64,000 nucleotides of DNA, from assembly GCF_037893015.1 (NCBI RefSeq), contig NC_133666.1, forward strand, positions 658,205,848 to 658,269,847, written 5' to 3'. The notes beneath the pieces were generated by a model, which saw nothing but the letters and a program-made list of their open reading frames with translations, did not search any database and had not been told where the DNA came from. Position numbers and translations under genes: made by a program. Below, piece by piece: positions 12,720 to 25,385 of the stretch. Numbering within the stretch: position 1 is the first letter of the stretch; every line of letters starts with the position of its first letter. This stretch comes from Macrotis lagotis. Taxonomy: Eukaryota > Chordata > Mammalia > Peramelemorphia > Peramelidae.

Positions 12720-13030
12720 ACTATCATCCTTCACAGTTTTACAAGTTATACCTTCATTTTCCCTCACCCAATCAGTGGTCAAATCTTGTCATTTCTGCCT
12801 CCCCAATATCTCTCCCAACCATCCCCTCTTCTGTTAAAAGGTCATTACCTTAGTTCAGGCCTTTGTCACCTTTCTCCAGAACTAGTGCAATGGCTTAAGT
12901 GATCCCTCTGCCTTCATGTCTCCCATCTCCAATCAATTCTTCCACAAAATTGCCAAAATGATTATCTTAAATTCAGGTTTGATCATGTCACTTCCATCCT
13001 CAATAAATTCCACTAACTCACTATTGACTT
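12720..13030 (+). repeat. L2-like 3' segment
   Basis: Same wording as the 7780 and 14430 blocks (CAAAATTGCCAAAATGATTA, GTTTGATCATGTCACTTCCA). Confidence 0.4.
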
Positions 13031-13196
13031 TAGAATCTTCATCATAATTTTTGTGATTTCTACTTTTGTATGAGTTTTACAATATATAATGATCATCACA
13101 GTAATAAATGTGCATAATTTATGAGTAAATAACAGAGGGGATGCATGTTCAATTTTTTTAAATTGATAAGGGACCACAATCCAAAAAACTGAGATC

Positions 13197-13350
13197 GGGG
13201 CAGCTAGGTGGTGTAATGGATAAAGCACCGGCCCTGGAGCCAGGAGTACCTGGGTTCAAATCTGGTCTCAGACACTTAATAATGACCTAGCTGTGTAGCC
13301 TTGGGCAAGCCACTTAACCCCATTTGCCTTACAAAAAAAAAAAAACCCAA
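13197..13350 (+). mobile_element. Short tRNA-SINE with TSD
   Basis: Full-length copy flanked by AAAAACTGAGATC on the left and AAAAAGCTGAGATC on the right. Confidence 0.9.
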
Positions 13351-13669
13351 AAAGCTGAGATCACTAAACTAGACAACTTTTAAGTTCCAGCTCTATATCT
13401 AGGGTCCTATGATCCTGTGATAAAATGTTAACCTAAGAGCACTAGGTATCTGAAAGATAGGAGAAAGAAACAAGAACTAAGAAAAATAAGGCCAAAGTTC
13501 TACCATCCAAGGTACTAAAAATGAATTAACCTTAGACCTGAGTAAAACCAAACATCTCAGTTTCTCTCATCCCAGTCATCTCATTTTCAAATAAATCAGG
13601 CCAGTGGTACGGCACAAAGAGCCAGAAGTCAAAAAACCTAAGTCTTGGTTTCCACTTTGCCACTCTTCA

Positions 13670-13770
13670 TTCATGTAACAAGCATCCACTAAGGACCTAC
13701 TAAGTACAAGGCACTATACTAAACACCAGGGGTACAAAAACAATTTAAAAGTCCTGGCCTTCAAGTGACT
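13670..13770 (+). repeat. Ancient mammalian repeat (L2/MIR-class)
   Basis: Contains AAGGACCTACTAAGTACAAG and GCACTATACTAAACACC, wording of the same class as 990-1140. Confidence 0.4.
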
Positions 13771-13865
13771 TTCTTTCATCAATTACCTTGATAAAAGAAG
13801 GGAAAAATGTCCCAAGGCATCAACTTGATTAGTAACTGCCACTCAGTCACAAATTCAATGTCATA

Positions 13866-14330
13866 CTTGACTAGATGGCACTAATGGATAGAGTACTGGC
13901 CTTGAATTCGGGAGGATGGGAGTTCGAATCCAATCTCAGACACTTACCACTCTCTAGCTGTGTGACCTTGGGCAAGTCACTTCACCCTGTTTGCCTTGCA
14001 TCCAGGGCCATCTCCAGTGTCCTGATTCCTATCTGGCCACTGGACCCAAATAACTCTGAAGGAGAAAGTGAGCCTGGTGACCTAGCACAGCTCCCCCTCA
14101 CTCAAATTCAATTCATGTTCCTTTCATGACATCACTTCCCTGATATCATGATCTTCTTTGACAATGGGCCACTAGGTGGCATAGTGAATAGAGCACCAGC
14201 CCTGGAGCCAGGAATACCTGAGTTCAAAATCTGACCTCAGACACTTAATAATTACCTAGCTGTGTGGCCTTGGGCAAGCCACTTAACCCCATTTGCCTTG
14301 CAAAAAAACTAAAAAAAAAAGGGACAAACA
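13866..14330 (+). mobile_element. Long tRNA-SINE (Mar1-like), split by a short SINE
   Basis: The tRNA-like head with GAGTTCGAATCC is followed by a body reading GCATCCAGGGCCATCTCCAG and ending GATCTTCTTTGACAATG at 14165. The last bases of the tail, GGACAAACATT, resume at 14322 after the short SINE listed next. Confidence 0.75.
14166..14320 (+). mobile_element. Short tRNA-SINE nested in a long SINE
   Basis: A full-length short SINE sits inside the 3' tail of the long SINE that starts at 13866. The tail continues on the far side, which shows that the short SINE arrived later. Confidence 0.85.
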
Positions 14331-14429
14331 TTACCAAATCTTGCCTCCACATCTCCCCAACATCTCTCAAATAGTCTCTCCTTCCCCCTCACAGGGCAAC
14401 CATCACCTCCCCCCTAGACTATTCTATCA

Positions 14430-14900
14430 ACCCCCTCTATGATCTCCCTTATCAGCCTTTTCCATTCAACAATCCCTTCTCCCTCCATCAAGACTGACCT
14501 TCCTCAAGCACAGTGCTGACCATATCTATCTGATCAAGCCTGATCAAATAGATATTCCTCATTCTGACATTTAAAGCACTTCACAATGTGCCCCTGTTTC
14601 CTGCTTGCCAGGCATCTCTTACACTTAGCCTCCCTCCTCATACTCTGATTCACCCATCTTGGCCTCTCTGTTATTCCATTCTCCAGTTACCATACCTTTA
14701 CAAATGACTGTCTCCCAAGAATGAAATGTAATGAAATGAAATCTCCCCTCCTTAGATTCTACACCTCCTTCAAGACTTAGTTCAAACCACCAACTTCTTC
14801 ATAAAACCTTTTTCCTGGTCTTCTCAGCTGCTAGCACAGCCCCTCCTTGAAAATATATGATATTTATTCATGTGTCATCTTTGTCTTTATAGCACAGTGC
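14430..14900 (+). repeat. L2-like 3' segment
   Basis: Includes CTTCCTCAAGCACAGTGCTG, CATTTAAAGCACTTCACAAT and CCTTCAAGACTTAGTTCAAA, in the order seen in L2 3' ends as I remember them. Confidence 0.5.
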
Positions 14901-15204
14901 CAAACACAGAGTAAATTCAGATTAACTGCTTGGAAACCAATGTGATTTGTTCACTATGTATCCACCTTCACCTCTCATCCCATTCAGTCATCCACCTAGG
15001 TCACATTACCCCTTGTCTGATATCCTTTACTCCCTACAGTCCCCCTTCCCACCCAAGTCACTGTTTTCCATTTCTTACTCTGAGCACAGTAATCAAATCA
15101 TTGTTATCAATGCTTCCAGATATTTCACAGTCAGTGGACTTGCCCATTACATCAATTCAACAGTCCTGTCACTCCTCAGACCAAACTCCTTTATGATACA
15201 TGAA

Positions 15205-15395
15205 TAAAATGAAATTATATTACACTCTAAGAAATAATCCATATGAAAAATAAAGAGAAACATGGGAAAACCTACAGGAACTGATACAAAGTTAAGTAAG
15301 CAAAAGCAGAAAAAACAATGAATATAATGACTATTACAATGTAAATTTAAAGAACAAAAAAGAAAAGAAAAAAAGGAAAATTGATTATCAAGATA
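15205..15395 (+). mobile_element. Old L1 3' fragment
   Basis: The phrases GAACTGATACAAAGTTAAGT and AACAATGAATATAATGACTA match the end of ORF2 and the start of the 3' UTR in the older L1 copies here. Confidence 0.5.
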
Positions 15396-15594
15396 AGCAT
15401 AGCCCCAGGGAAGAGCTAAGAAATACCCTCCTTTCTCTGCCCCCCCCCCCCCAGCTTAACAGGTATAGTTTTCTGGGTGTACAACTACCTGACTCAAATG
15501 ATGTTTAAGTCAGTTTAGCCAAGCTGCCTTTTTTCCCCTTCCTTTTGTGCTTTGTTAAGATGTCTGTCCTTTCATCTAAGGAGACTGACAAAAG

Positions 15595-15825
15595 TAATGC
15601 CATGACAAGCACATGAATTGGAATTGAATGAGAGGGTACTTACTGGTCTTCACCAGCCTCAATTTCTACTCCAAAGTCATCAGGGTCCAAAAGCCAAATA
15701 TAGATCAGGATAACTGGATATGACCCTGGATTCTAGGCAATAGGGGTTAAGTGATTGCTCAAGGTCACATAGCTAGTAAGTGTCTGAGGCTGATTTTGAA
15801 CTCAGGTCCTCCTATCCCCAAAGCA
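15595..15825 (-). mobile_element. Long tRNA-SINE (Mar1-like), antisense
   Basis: Carries CCATGACAAGCACATGAATT, AGCCAAATATAGATCAGGAT and AAGGTCACATAGCTAGTAAG in the order of the other antisense copies. Confidence 0.65.
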
Positions 15826-16384
15826 TAATATAAGGGCACACTGAGGATAAAAGAACAGAGATATCTGGAAATAGAGATGAGATAAAACAAAAGATATCAA
15901 TAAAAAAGACTAAAACTGAAAACTGGAACTAGAGTGTGAAGGCCTTTAAATGTCAAGCTGTGTCATAGCAGTCTCAATCACAAGTTGGAAGGGATCTTGA
16001 GTCCAAGCCCTTCAATTACATAGGTAGAAATGAAATTCCAGGAAGATTAAGCAATCTGTACAAAAGGGCACAGGTAATAAAGATCAGAAATAAAATTTGA
16101 AACCAAGTTCTCTGATTCTAGAACCAGTACACGTCCAATTTTACTAAAATGTCTCTCTATCCTAGTGAGTCACTGTAAAGTTTCAAGTTCAGAAACAGGT
16201 TTTACTCTTTCCACACAGTGTAGACAATGGATTTAGAGAAAAAACACTGAAGGTCTTAGGAACACAGATAAGGAGACCATTACAACAATACAAATAAATG
16301 GTAATAAAAGTCTAATCCAGAGTGGAAGCTATATTGAATGAAAATAAGGATATTCAAAAGAATGGCAACAGAACTGAAAAATGA

Positions 16385-17215
16385 ATTATTTAAAGCTTCT
16401 CTGAGGTACCACCTCACACCTCTCAGACTGGTCAATATGACTAGAAAGGATAATGATCATTGTTGGAAGGGTTGTGGGAAATCCGGGACACTATTACATT
16501 GTTGGTAGAACTGTGAACTCATCCAACCTTTCTGGAAAGAAATTTGGAATTATGCCCAAAGGGCAACAAAAATACCACTACTGGGTCTATATCCTGAAGA
16601 GATGAAGAAAAAGGGTAAAAACATCACTTGTACAAAATTATTCATAGAAGCCCTGTTTGTGGTGGCAAAAATGGGAAATCAAGTAAATGTCCTTCAATTG
16701 GGGAACGGCTTAGCAAACTGTGTTATGTGTATGTCATGGAACACTATTGTTCTATTAGAAACCAGGAGGGATGGGAATTCAGGGAAGCCTGGAGGGATTT
16801 GCATGAACTGATACAGAGTGAGACGAGCAGAATCAGCAAAACACTATACACCTAACAGCAACATGGGGGTGATGATCAACCTTGATGTACTTGCTCATTC
16901 CATCGGTGCAACAATCAGGCACAATTTGGGGGGTCTGCAATAGAGAATACCATCTGTATCCAGAGAAAGAACTGTTGTTCAAACTCCAATGACCAAGGAC
17001 CATTAACTAATTTAGGAAAAAAAATTGATATTGTCTGATGGTGCTATCTATAAGAGACTTTATGTTTCTTCAATTAGGACATGATTTCTCAATTTGGATC
17101 AATGTATACCATGAAAACAATGTAAAGACTGACAAATTGCCTTCTGTGGGTGGGGGGGGAGTAAGATTGGGGGAAAATTGTAAAACTCAAAATAAATAAA
17201 ATCTTATTTAAGCAC
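16385..17215 (+). mobile_element. Young L1, ORF2 C-terminus plus 3' UTR, sense
   Basis: Sense copy running from CTTCTCTGAGGTACCACCTC through the end of ORF2 and the 3' UTR to AATAAAATCTTATTT. The broken frames carry L1 ORF2 C-terminal wording such as ITCTKLFIEALFVVAKMGN and CSIRNQEGWEFREAWRDLHE. Frameshifts and a missing 5' part make it inactive. Confidence 0.9.
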
Positions 17216-17769
17216 AAAAGAAAAGACTTATTTAGTAAGAAACTAGAAATGGGGGGATGGAGATGAGTGAATAATGGAGAATGACTAAACTTGCATATGT
17301 AGAATAGTGGTTCTCTTAACAGAAATAAGGAAGTATAAAGAAAAGGTAGCTTTCAAGTTAAAGATAATAAATTCTGTTTTGAATATGCTGAGCTTGAGAA
17401 GTCTAAAGAACATCAAGGTGGAGATGTTCAGGATGCCTAGAGCTCAGAAAGTAGTCAAAGCTATAAAATCTACAAAAAAAAAAAATAACTGAATCCACAG
17501 GAAGCTAATTAAATAATCAGAGAGAGAGAAAGGACCCAACATAAAAGTTTGATAGAAACTCATAGTGAAAATGAAAAAAGAATCATCAATCACAGATTTA
17601 GAGATAGAAGGGATAATCAGGAGCCTTCTAACTGAATCCCCTCCTTTATGCATATAAGAAAAAAAAGGGCCCTTTGAAGTTATCCATATCCCCTGACTAC
17701 AAACTGAATAATCTTTCCAGATTAGAAGAAACATTAAGGTAATAGAGAAAAGAATATACAGGAAGAATC

Positions 17770-17975
17770 TGATTCTTCTCTCACAACATGTTCAATTCTG
17801 AACTATGTTTAGTATGATTACAAATGTAAAGCCCATATCAGATTGCTGTCCATCAAAGGGAGTAGGGGGAGAAAGGGAGGGAGGGAGGGAGAAAAACTGT
17901 AAAACTCAAAGCCTTGCCAAAAAAAAAATAATTTGTAAAAACCACCATTGTATGTAGTTGGAAAATAAAATATTT
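17770..17975 (+). mobile_element. L1 3' UTR fragment
   Basis: A GGGAGGGAGGGAG tract leads to AAAACTGTAAAACTCAAAG and later TTGGAAAATAAAATATTTAT, the ending seen in other L1 copies of the window. Confidence 0.55.
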
Positions 17976-18207
17976 ATTAACCTTAAAGAAAGCAATGAAA
18001 TAGAAATTAAAAAGCTGTAAAGTGGGAGGTGAGAAAGTAGAAGAGGCAACTGCATGAAGAAAACTTTCTCTGTATTTTAAAAGGGAAAGGAGATGCAGGA
18101 TCAGAGTTTGAGAGGGATGGCAGGGCCAAGTGAGGGCTTTTTACTGATTAATGATAAGCATGGTATTATTTATAAGCATTGAGGACTAAGAGTAGATAAA
18201 GAGATGT

Positions 18208-18345
18208 TGAGGGACTGCTAGTGGATAAAGCACAGGCCCTGGAGTCAGGAGTACCTGGGTTCAAATCCAGTCTCAGACACTTAACAATTACCTAGCTGTG
18301 TGGCCTTGGGCAAGCCACTTAACCCCGTTTGCCTTACAAAAATCC

Positions 18346-18350
<5 letters not shown>
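18208..18350 (+). mobile_element. Short tRNA-SINE
   Basis: A near full-length copy with a truncated head and a short A tail, followed immediately by a (GA)n tract. Confidence 0.88.

Positions 18351-18380
<30 letters not shown>
18351..18380. repeat. (GA)n microsatellite
   Basis: An uninterrupted GA repeat directly after the SINE tail. SINE tails often seed such tracts. Confidence 0.95.
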
Positions 18381-18383
<3 letters not shown>

Positions 18384-18584
18384 AAAATGGGTGGGAGGGG
18401 AGAATAAAGGAGAGATAACAAAAGTGTCAAACTCCCTACAGGCTCCCTACATGTCAATTAATAAGATCAAGGACACAAATGAAGGTGTCCTTGGCAAGAA
18501 AAAAGAACTGCCAATACCTGAGAAGCTACAGAAAAGGAAGAGATGAGAAAAAATTGAAAAAAAAAGTCTCAAGGTGGGAGGAGT

Positions 18585-18658
18585 CCTCAATTTTCTCAAT
18601 AAATTAAGAGGGGGAAAGGGCCCTCAATTTTCTCAATAAATTAATAGGGGGAAAGGGG
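18585..18658. repeat. 37-bp tandem duplication
   Basis: Two adjacent copies of a 37-base unit beginning CCTCAATTTTCTCAATAAAT, differing at one or two positions. Confidence 0.9.
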
Positions 18659-18949
18659 AAAGAGGAAGAAGGGAAAAAATAGTGTAGAACAAAGATGCCA
18701 AATATGGAGGATGGGTGTAGCCCAAACAGACTAAAATGTAACTGAGAAATAGTTAACAAAATAAAATACAAAAGAACAAAGATAATGTTGGTTTTTTATG
18801 TCAAAATGTAGCACTCAGGGATCCTTATTTACAGTCTAATGACCCCTTTCTATTTGAGTTTGATCTTACTGGTGTAGAAAGTTTAAAGAGAACAGAGGTT
18901 GGAACAGTTGTTAAAGACAGTAAAGTACAACTGAGACAATGGAAAGAAA

Positions 18950-19070
18950 AATCAGTAATTTGAGCAAGACACTTGACTTCTTGGGTTTCAGTTTCTCCAC
19001 CTATAAAATAAAAGTACTGAACTGGCTGACCCTTAAGATACCATCTATCTTTAAAGTTCCAGATACCAAC
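18950..19070 (+). mobile_element. MIR/THER1-like fragment
   Basis: Carries GGGTTTCAGTTTCTCCACCT and the TAAAATAAAAGTACTGAACT region typical of the MIR 3' half. Confidence 0.5.
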
Positions 19071-19408
19071 CTTGTAGCTCCCTGTCCTCCATGAACAAGG
19101 CAGATAAAATGATTTTTTAAAAAATCGGTGGAAGAGGTACTCTTGTTTAAAACTACAATTTATTTTTTGGCCTACATGTGTTGGAAAAAAAAACACCTGA
19201 TTTGATGTATCTACAGTTAAGAAATTCAGATACGAAAAAAAAACTGTACAGGGTGTTATAAAAAACAGTGATACCAGTGGTATTTAAATTTAATAATTAA
19301 TATTTATTTTAAACATCTAATTGCATTATCTATACAACTTACATTGGTAAGATTACAGTTGAAGAAAAAGAACAATAATTAAATGCAATTCAGTTGATTC
19401 TACTCAAT

Positions 19409-19558
19409 TTTTTTTTTTTAGTTTTTGCAAGGCAATGAGGTTAAGTGGCCCAAGGCCACACAACTAGGCAATTATTAAAATTAATTATTAAAATTTGAAC
19501 TCAGGTACTCCTGATTCCAGGGCTGGTGCTCCATCCACTGCTGCCACCTAGCCACCCC
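19409..19558 (-). mobile_element. Short tRNA-SINE, antisense, with TSD
   Basis: Reverse complement of the short SINE with a short internal A+T duplication. It is flanked by GATTCTACTCAATTTTT and GATTCTATTCAATTTTT. Confidence 0.9.
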
Positions 19559-19800
19559 GATTCTATTCAATTTTTTTAAGCAACACACTCCAAATTCAGA
19601 AATTACACAAAGCATTTCTAGATATAAGCAAATAAAACAGACAATGTAAATTAAATGAATAAATACTGAAGTATTTTCTGAGTGTTTTTAGATTTAGTAT
19701 AGAAGGACATCTCTGCCCTAAGTTTAAAGTCTGCCTCAAGTCTCAACCTCCACCAATCCCATGTGCCATAAGTGATTTTTCTATAGCATAAGTCTCCTAA

Positions 19801-20055
19801 TAATGATGGTGATGAAGATGTTTGTCCTACATTTTGAAGAAGACTATGATATCACATGAATTGGATTTGAGTGAAGGGGTGCCACCAACTTCACTTTCTC
19901 CTCTGGAACCACTTGGGCCAGATATGGATCAGGGTGACTGGAGATAGCCCTGGATAGTGTTAAGTAACTTGCCCAGGGTCAGAATTCATTTCCTCCAGAC
20001 TTGAGGGCCATTGACCCTAGGTAATCATTCCCCTACACAGTGAACCACTACAATC
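19801..20055 (-). mobile_element. Long tRNA-SINE (Mar1-like), antisense
   Basis: Begins with a GATGATGAAGATG/TTTGTCCTACATTTTGAAGA tail and continues through ATGGATCAGGGTGACTGG. This is the same tail wording as at 37588. Confidence 0.65.
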
Positions 20056-20721
20056 ATTCCTATTATTTCTAGAAGCAAATATGAAGTTCTCTTTGACAAT
20101 TAAAGCTTCTTACAACCTTACCCCAACCTATCTTTTCAATATTAATCTCCACATACTCTAGTATACCAAATAGTCAATAACCAATTAACCAACATACATT
20201 TATAAAGTATCGATTATGTGCTGGTCACAATGCTAAACTCCCTGCCCTAAAAGGGCTCACAATCTAATGAAAAGAAACTGAAAATGGGAGAGGGAGAAGG
20301 AAGAGAAAGGAGAGGGAGGAGGAAGTCTTTGTATTGGTTCACTCTAATGACTTAAACATCTGAATCTCACCTTCTACTCCAGGAAACCTTTACTAATATC
20401 CTCAACAATTACCAACCTACCTCCCAAGTGACCTTGTAACTGCTTTGAATACATCTACATACATGTATGTGGAAGGAGAGACAAAGGGATGGGAGGGGAG
20501 TGAGAGTTACCAAAAAAGAAAATCCAAGTCTGAAAGAGAGAGAACATAAGTCCCTTGAGGGCAAGGGCACCCAGAAGGCACTTCCTCATTGATCTGGCTT
20601 AGCCCACTCATCAAGGTTTAAATGGACTATGAAAACTAACACATGAAACAATCAAAAAATGCTAACAATTATAGGAGTGAAAAGCTCGAGTTGAACTTAT
20701 AAGTCTGGGGGGATAAAGTAC

Positions 20722-21968
20722 TTTTTTTAAAATTTTTATTGAAGATATTATTTGAGTTTTACAATTTTCCCCCCAATCTTACTTCCCTCCCCCCACCCCA
20801 CCCCCACAGAAAGCATTGTCAGTCTTTACTTTGTTTCCCTGTTGTACTTTAATCCAAATTGGGTGCGATGAGAGAGAAATCATATCCTTAGAGAAGAGAC
20901 AAGAGATGACAAGATCAGACAATAAGATATGTTTTTTTCTAAATTAAAGGGAATAGTCCTTGAACTTTGTTCAAACTCCACAGCTCCTTATCTGGATACA
21001 GATGGCACTCTCCTTTGCAGACAGCCCAAAATTGTTCCTGATTGTTGTACTGATGGAATGAGTGAGTCCTTCAAGGTTGAACATCACCCCCATGTTGCTG
21101 TTAGTGTGTACAGTGTTTTTCTGGTTCTGCTCATCTCACTCAGCATCAGGATGGAATGAGTGAGTCCTTTAAGGTTGAACATCACCCCCATGTTGCTGTT
21201 AGTGTGTACAGTGTTTTTCTGGTTCTGCTCATCTCACTCAGCATCAGTTCATGCACATCCCTCCAGGCTTCCCTGAAATCCCATCCCTCCTGGTTTCTAA
21301 TAGAACAATAGTGTTCCATGCCATACATATACCACAGTTTGCTAAGCCATTCCCCAACTGAAGGACATTTACTTGATTTCCAATTCTTTGCCACCACAAA
21401 CAGGGCTGCTATAAATATTTTTGTACAAGTAATGTTTTTACCCTTTTTCTTCATCTCTTCAGGATATAGACCCAGTAGTGGTATTGTCTTGGGTCAAAGG
21501 GTATGCACATTTTTTTGTTGCCTTTAGGGCGTAGTTCCAAATAGCTCTCCAGAAGGGTTGGATGAGTTCACAGCTCCACCAACAGTGTAATAGTGTCCCA
21601 GATTTCCCACAACCCTTCCAACAATGATCATTATCCTTTCTGGTCATCTTGGCCAATCTGAGAGGTGTGAGGTGGTACCTCAGAGAAGCTTTAATTTGCA
21701 TTTCTCTAATAATTAATGATTTAGAGCATTTTTTCATATGGCTATGAATTGCTTTGATCTTCTCATCTGTAAATTGCCTTTGCATATCCTTTGACCATTT
21801 GTCAATTGGGGAACGGCTTTTTGTTTTAAAAATATGACTCAGTTCTCTGTATATTTTAGAAATGAATCCTTTGTCAGAATCATTAGTTGTAAAGATTGTT
21901 TCCCAATTTACTACATTTCTTTTGATCTTGGTTACAGTGGTTTTATCTCTGCAAAAGCTTTTTAATTG
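20722..21968 (-). mobile_element. Young L1, ORF2 C-terminus plus 3' UTR, with TSD
   Basis: An antisense L1 from AATTTTTATTGAAG up into ORF2. Minus-strand frames read KEDNDHCWKGCGKSG-type and CTKIFIAALFVVAKNW wording of the L1 ORF2 C-terminus. The flanks GGGATAAAGTACTTTTTTTA and GGGATAAAGTCCTTTAAAA form the target-site duplication. It is 5'-truncated, frameshifted and carries a 98-bp internal tandem duplication. Confidence 0.92.
21053..21248. repeat. 98-bp tandem duplication inside an L1
   Basis: The segment starting ATGGAATGAGTGAGTCCTT at 21053 recurs at 21151. The copies are almost identical (one C/T change noticed), which points to a duplication younger than the L1 itself. Confidence 0.92.
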
Positions 21969-22859
21969 GGATAAAGTCCTTTAAAACGTGCCCCGAACAC
22001 AACAACTGTGATCTCGCCTCATCCTCGAAACCTTGTTATCCTCCCATGTTACTGCTAAGGAAACCAAGGTGGGAAGCAGTGAAATGCCTGTGCTCTGTCC
22101 TAAAGACAGAGTTCTAAAGACCCAAGATTTCTTTTTTATGGTGTTATTTTAATAAAGGACATACAAATTATCAAGGTTTATTAGAATAGAAAGAAATAAT
22201 TTCATAATTAATAAATAAATACTAGTCTGTAATTAAAGAGCTTTATGCACTCCTGTAACAGTTTTGCCATTCTCTATTAAGGTACAAAAATTTTAAGCAG
22301 TCAAACAGTAGGTCTTGGGGGGAAGATTGTTCAAGATCCCAATCTTAACATTCATGGCATCAGTGTTTAGAATCAAGAAAGTCACAGTATGAACATGAAT
22401 TTCTTTATCAAGTCTCCATATATTGGAACATTAACCTGGAAAGTTTAGGGCAAATAAATCTAACTTTTTATACATAAAGTATCAGATACTGATACCAAAT
22501 TACTTCAACAAAGACAGACCATCCATCAGATAACTTAAGAGAGCTAGCCTTTACAAGTCTTCCTACACCAATCCCATTGAATGGATCATAACAAGCCTCC
22601 CTAAACTAATTTAATTTAGTTCTACAAAAACTGATGATGCTGAGCTGAGCATTTGACCTTTTCAGAGATGAAGAGTCCTGGTCTGGAGTTCACAATCCTA
22701 TAGAGAAGCAGGGGAAGACAGATGAGCTTCCAGGTTTGGGGGCCTTTCTCTCCTTCACAAACTCTATATCCCAGCCACTCCCACCTCCTTGCTCTTCTCC
22801 CTGAGGCATCATGGCACAAATGAAAAAAGGTTGTCTTGTCAGAGGGACAGGGGTTCAAA

Positions 22860-22995
22860 TATCACACTTTCTACTTGCTACTTGTGACATCTTGGGAAAA
22901 TTACTTATTGTCTCAATTTCCTGAGCTGTAAAATGATGTGTTTGGACTAGATGACCTCTAAGATTACTTCTAGTTCTAAATCTATGCTGTGAAAT
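22860..22995 (+). mobile_element. MIR/THER1-like SINE
   Basis: Reads CTACTTGCTACTTGTGACAT, then CTCAATTTCCTGAGCTGTAA and GGACTAGATGACCTCTAAGA, the standard order of the MIR 3' half. Confidence 0.7.
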
Positions 22996-23078
22996 GCGAT
23001 ATGTACATCATCTATGCCTTCATCCAAGACTGATCAAATATTAAAAAACACAAACCAAGCTCAGTTATTCTACTACAG

Positions 23079-23750
23079 ATTTTCTTTTTTTTACACTTAA
23101 AAATTTTATTTATTTTGAGTTTCACAATTTTTCCCCCTGCTCTTACTTCCCTCCTCCCCACAGAAGGCAATTTGTCAGTCTTTACATTGTTTCCATGGTA
23201 TACATTGATCCAAATTGAATGTGATGAGAGAGAAATTAGATCCTTAAGGAAGAAACAAAGTATAAGAGAGAGCAAGATCAGACAATAAGATATCAGGGTT
23301 TTTTTTTTCTAAATTAAAGTTAATGGTCCTTGGTCTTTGTTCAAACTCCACAATTCTTTCTCTAAATACAGACAGTATTCTACATTGCAGAGAGCCCCGA
23401 ATTGTTCCTGATTTGCTGCACTGATGGAATGAGCAAGTTCATCAGGGTTGATCACCATCCCCATGTTGCTGTTAGGATGTACAGTGTTTTTCTGGTTCTG
23501 CTCATCTCACTCAGCATCAGTTCATGCACATCCCTCCAGGCTTCCCTGAATTCCCATCCCTCCTGGTTTCTAATAGAAAATAGTGTTCCTTGACATACAT
23601 ATACCACAGTTTGCTAAACCATTCCCCAACTGAAGGACATTTACTTGATTTCCAATTCTTTGTCACCACAAACAGGGCTGCTATGAATATTTATTTTTGT
23701 ACAAGTGATATTTTTACCCTTTTTCATCATTACTTCAGGGTACAGACCCA
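23079..23750 (-). mobile_element. Young L1 3' end with 17-bp TSD
   Basis: An antisense, 5'-truncated L1 of the same subfamily as 20722-21968, flanked on both sides by TCTACTACAGATTTTCT (23068-23084 and about 23753-23769). Confidence 0.93.
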
Positions 23751-23990
23751 GTCTACTACAGATTTTCTAATGGACCTAAAATAATAAATCATAAATAACT
23801 ACTCTTTGATCCATCCATATAACCAGTTTCAAGTCTACCCATCTTGTCTAGATCACCTATCTCTAACTTATCCACAGAAACAGAATGATGAGACAATGTA
23901 AAAGTCTCACTAAAACCTCAATGAACTCATATACGCATTATCATACCTCAGATGCGCCAGTCAAGTAATCCTGTCAAAAAGGAAAATATT

Positions 23991-24115
23991 GGGGCAGCTA
24001 GGTAGAGCAGTGGATAGAGCACCAGTCTCGAGGTCAGGAGGACCTGAGTTTAAATCCAACCTTAGACACTTAATAATTGCCTAGTTCTTTGACTTTGGGG
24101 ATGTTGCTTAAAGAA
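23991..24115 (+). mobile_element. Short tRNA-SINE, decayed tail
   Basis: The head and box-B-like region are clear; the 3' part has diverged (CTAGTTCTTTGACTTTGGGG). Confidence 0.8.
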
Positions 24116-24639
24116 ATAAAAATTTTAAAAAATATATTTAGTCTAGTTAGCATGACCTTTTCCTGAGACTCTGGGACCATGACTTCCTTTTCTAGATGTT
24201 CACTAATGATGCATTCTTTTAATAAATTCTAGAATTTGTTTTGGAATCCAAGTCAAACCCATTGGCCTAGGGGTTTGCACATTCTACCCTCTCTTTTTTT
24301 TTGAAACTTGAGGCAAAATTTGCCCTTCTCTCTTGTCCCTCAATACCTCTCCATTATCTTTCAAAGAACCCTGAGAGTGCCTCATTGTCATACCCACCAA
24401 GTACCATGCCAGTACCTTAGCATGTAGTTCATCTGGTGACTTTAACACATCAAAGCAGTCCTCTTACTCTGTCCCGACTGGTATACGATTTCAACTCTGC
24501 AATAGTCATTTTTATTCTGACCTTTCTATTCCAAAAATTTTGGACAGACTTTCCAAAATATCTCTTACAAAATATCCCTTCTGTCTACTCAGAGGCTGCT
24601 TGATATCCCCACTACCCCCACAAAGAGTACTGAAAGATT

Positions 24640-25385
24640 CTCCTACTTGGTCTCCTTCCCTCCAGTCACTCCCTTTTCCAATGCATTCTCCACATAGTAC
24701 TCAAATTGATATTCCTAAAGTATAGGCCCAATCATGTCAACCACCCTGCTCAAAATGCCTCAGGATCTTCCTATCTAGCCTGAGACAACTGATGGCATAG
24801 GGAATAGAGCAGGGCTAGGAGTCAGAAAAATCCAAGTTCAACCTGGTCTCAGACAATTACTAACTATGGAACCCTAAGCAAGACACTTAGCTTCAGTCTG
24901 CCTGTTTCCTCAACTGTGAAGTGAGGATTATAATAGTATCTGCCTCCCAAGGTTATTGAGACAATCATATGAGATATTTGTAAAATGCTCTGTGTCTGGT
25001 ATATAGTAGATTCTATATATGTATTTGTTTTCTTCTAGGGATATTCAATATACAAACTTTTCCATTCAGCAAAAATCCTTCAGAGGTTCCAGCCTACCCT
25101 TGCCGACTTATTCAACACTACTCTTCTTCCCACACTCTAGCTTTCAGCCACAAAGACCCAGCAGCTGTTCTGAAAACATAACATCCTCTTTCCAGTGTCT
25201 CTCCCTGCCCCCCCCCCAACATTACCTACTCCTACCTCTTCAATTTCCCCTCAGGAATCCCTGACTCCCTCAAGATTCAGCCCAAATGTGACTGCCTCCT
25301 AGGTAGAACCTTTTCTGATGATCCCTCCCGAGGATGTTACTGCCACTCCTCTCCTTCAAATTATCTTGATTATTGTGCATATATT
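24640..25385 (+). repeat. L2-like segment interrupted by a tRNA-SINE
   Basis: L2-like wording on both sides (CCAATGCATTCTCCACATAG; TCAAGATTCAGCCCAAATGT) is interrupted by a decayed tRNA-SINE with MIR-like tail at about 24778-25018 (GGCATAGGGAATAGAGCAGG). Confidence 0.45.

Noticed and set aside
14930..15207. Two overlapping 86-88 codon frames rich in His/Ser/Pro
   Set aside because: They lie in L2-like C/T-rich sequence, with no similarity or splice context; the overlapping frames reflect base composition.
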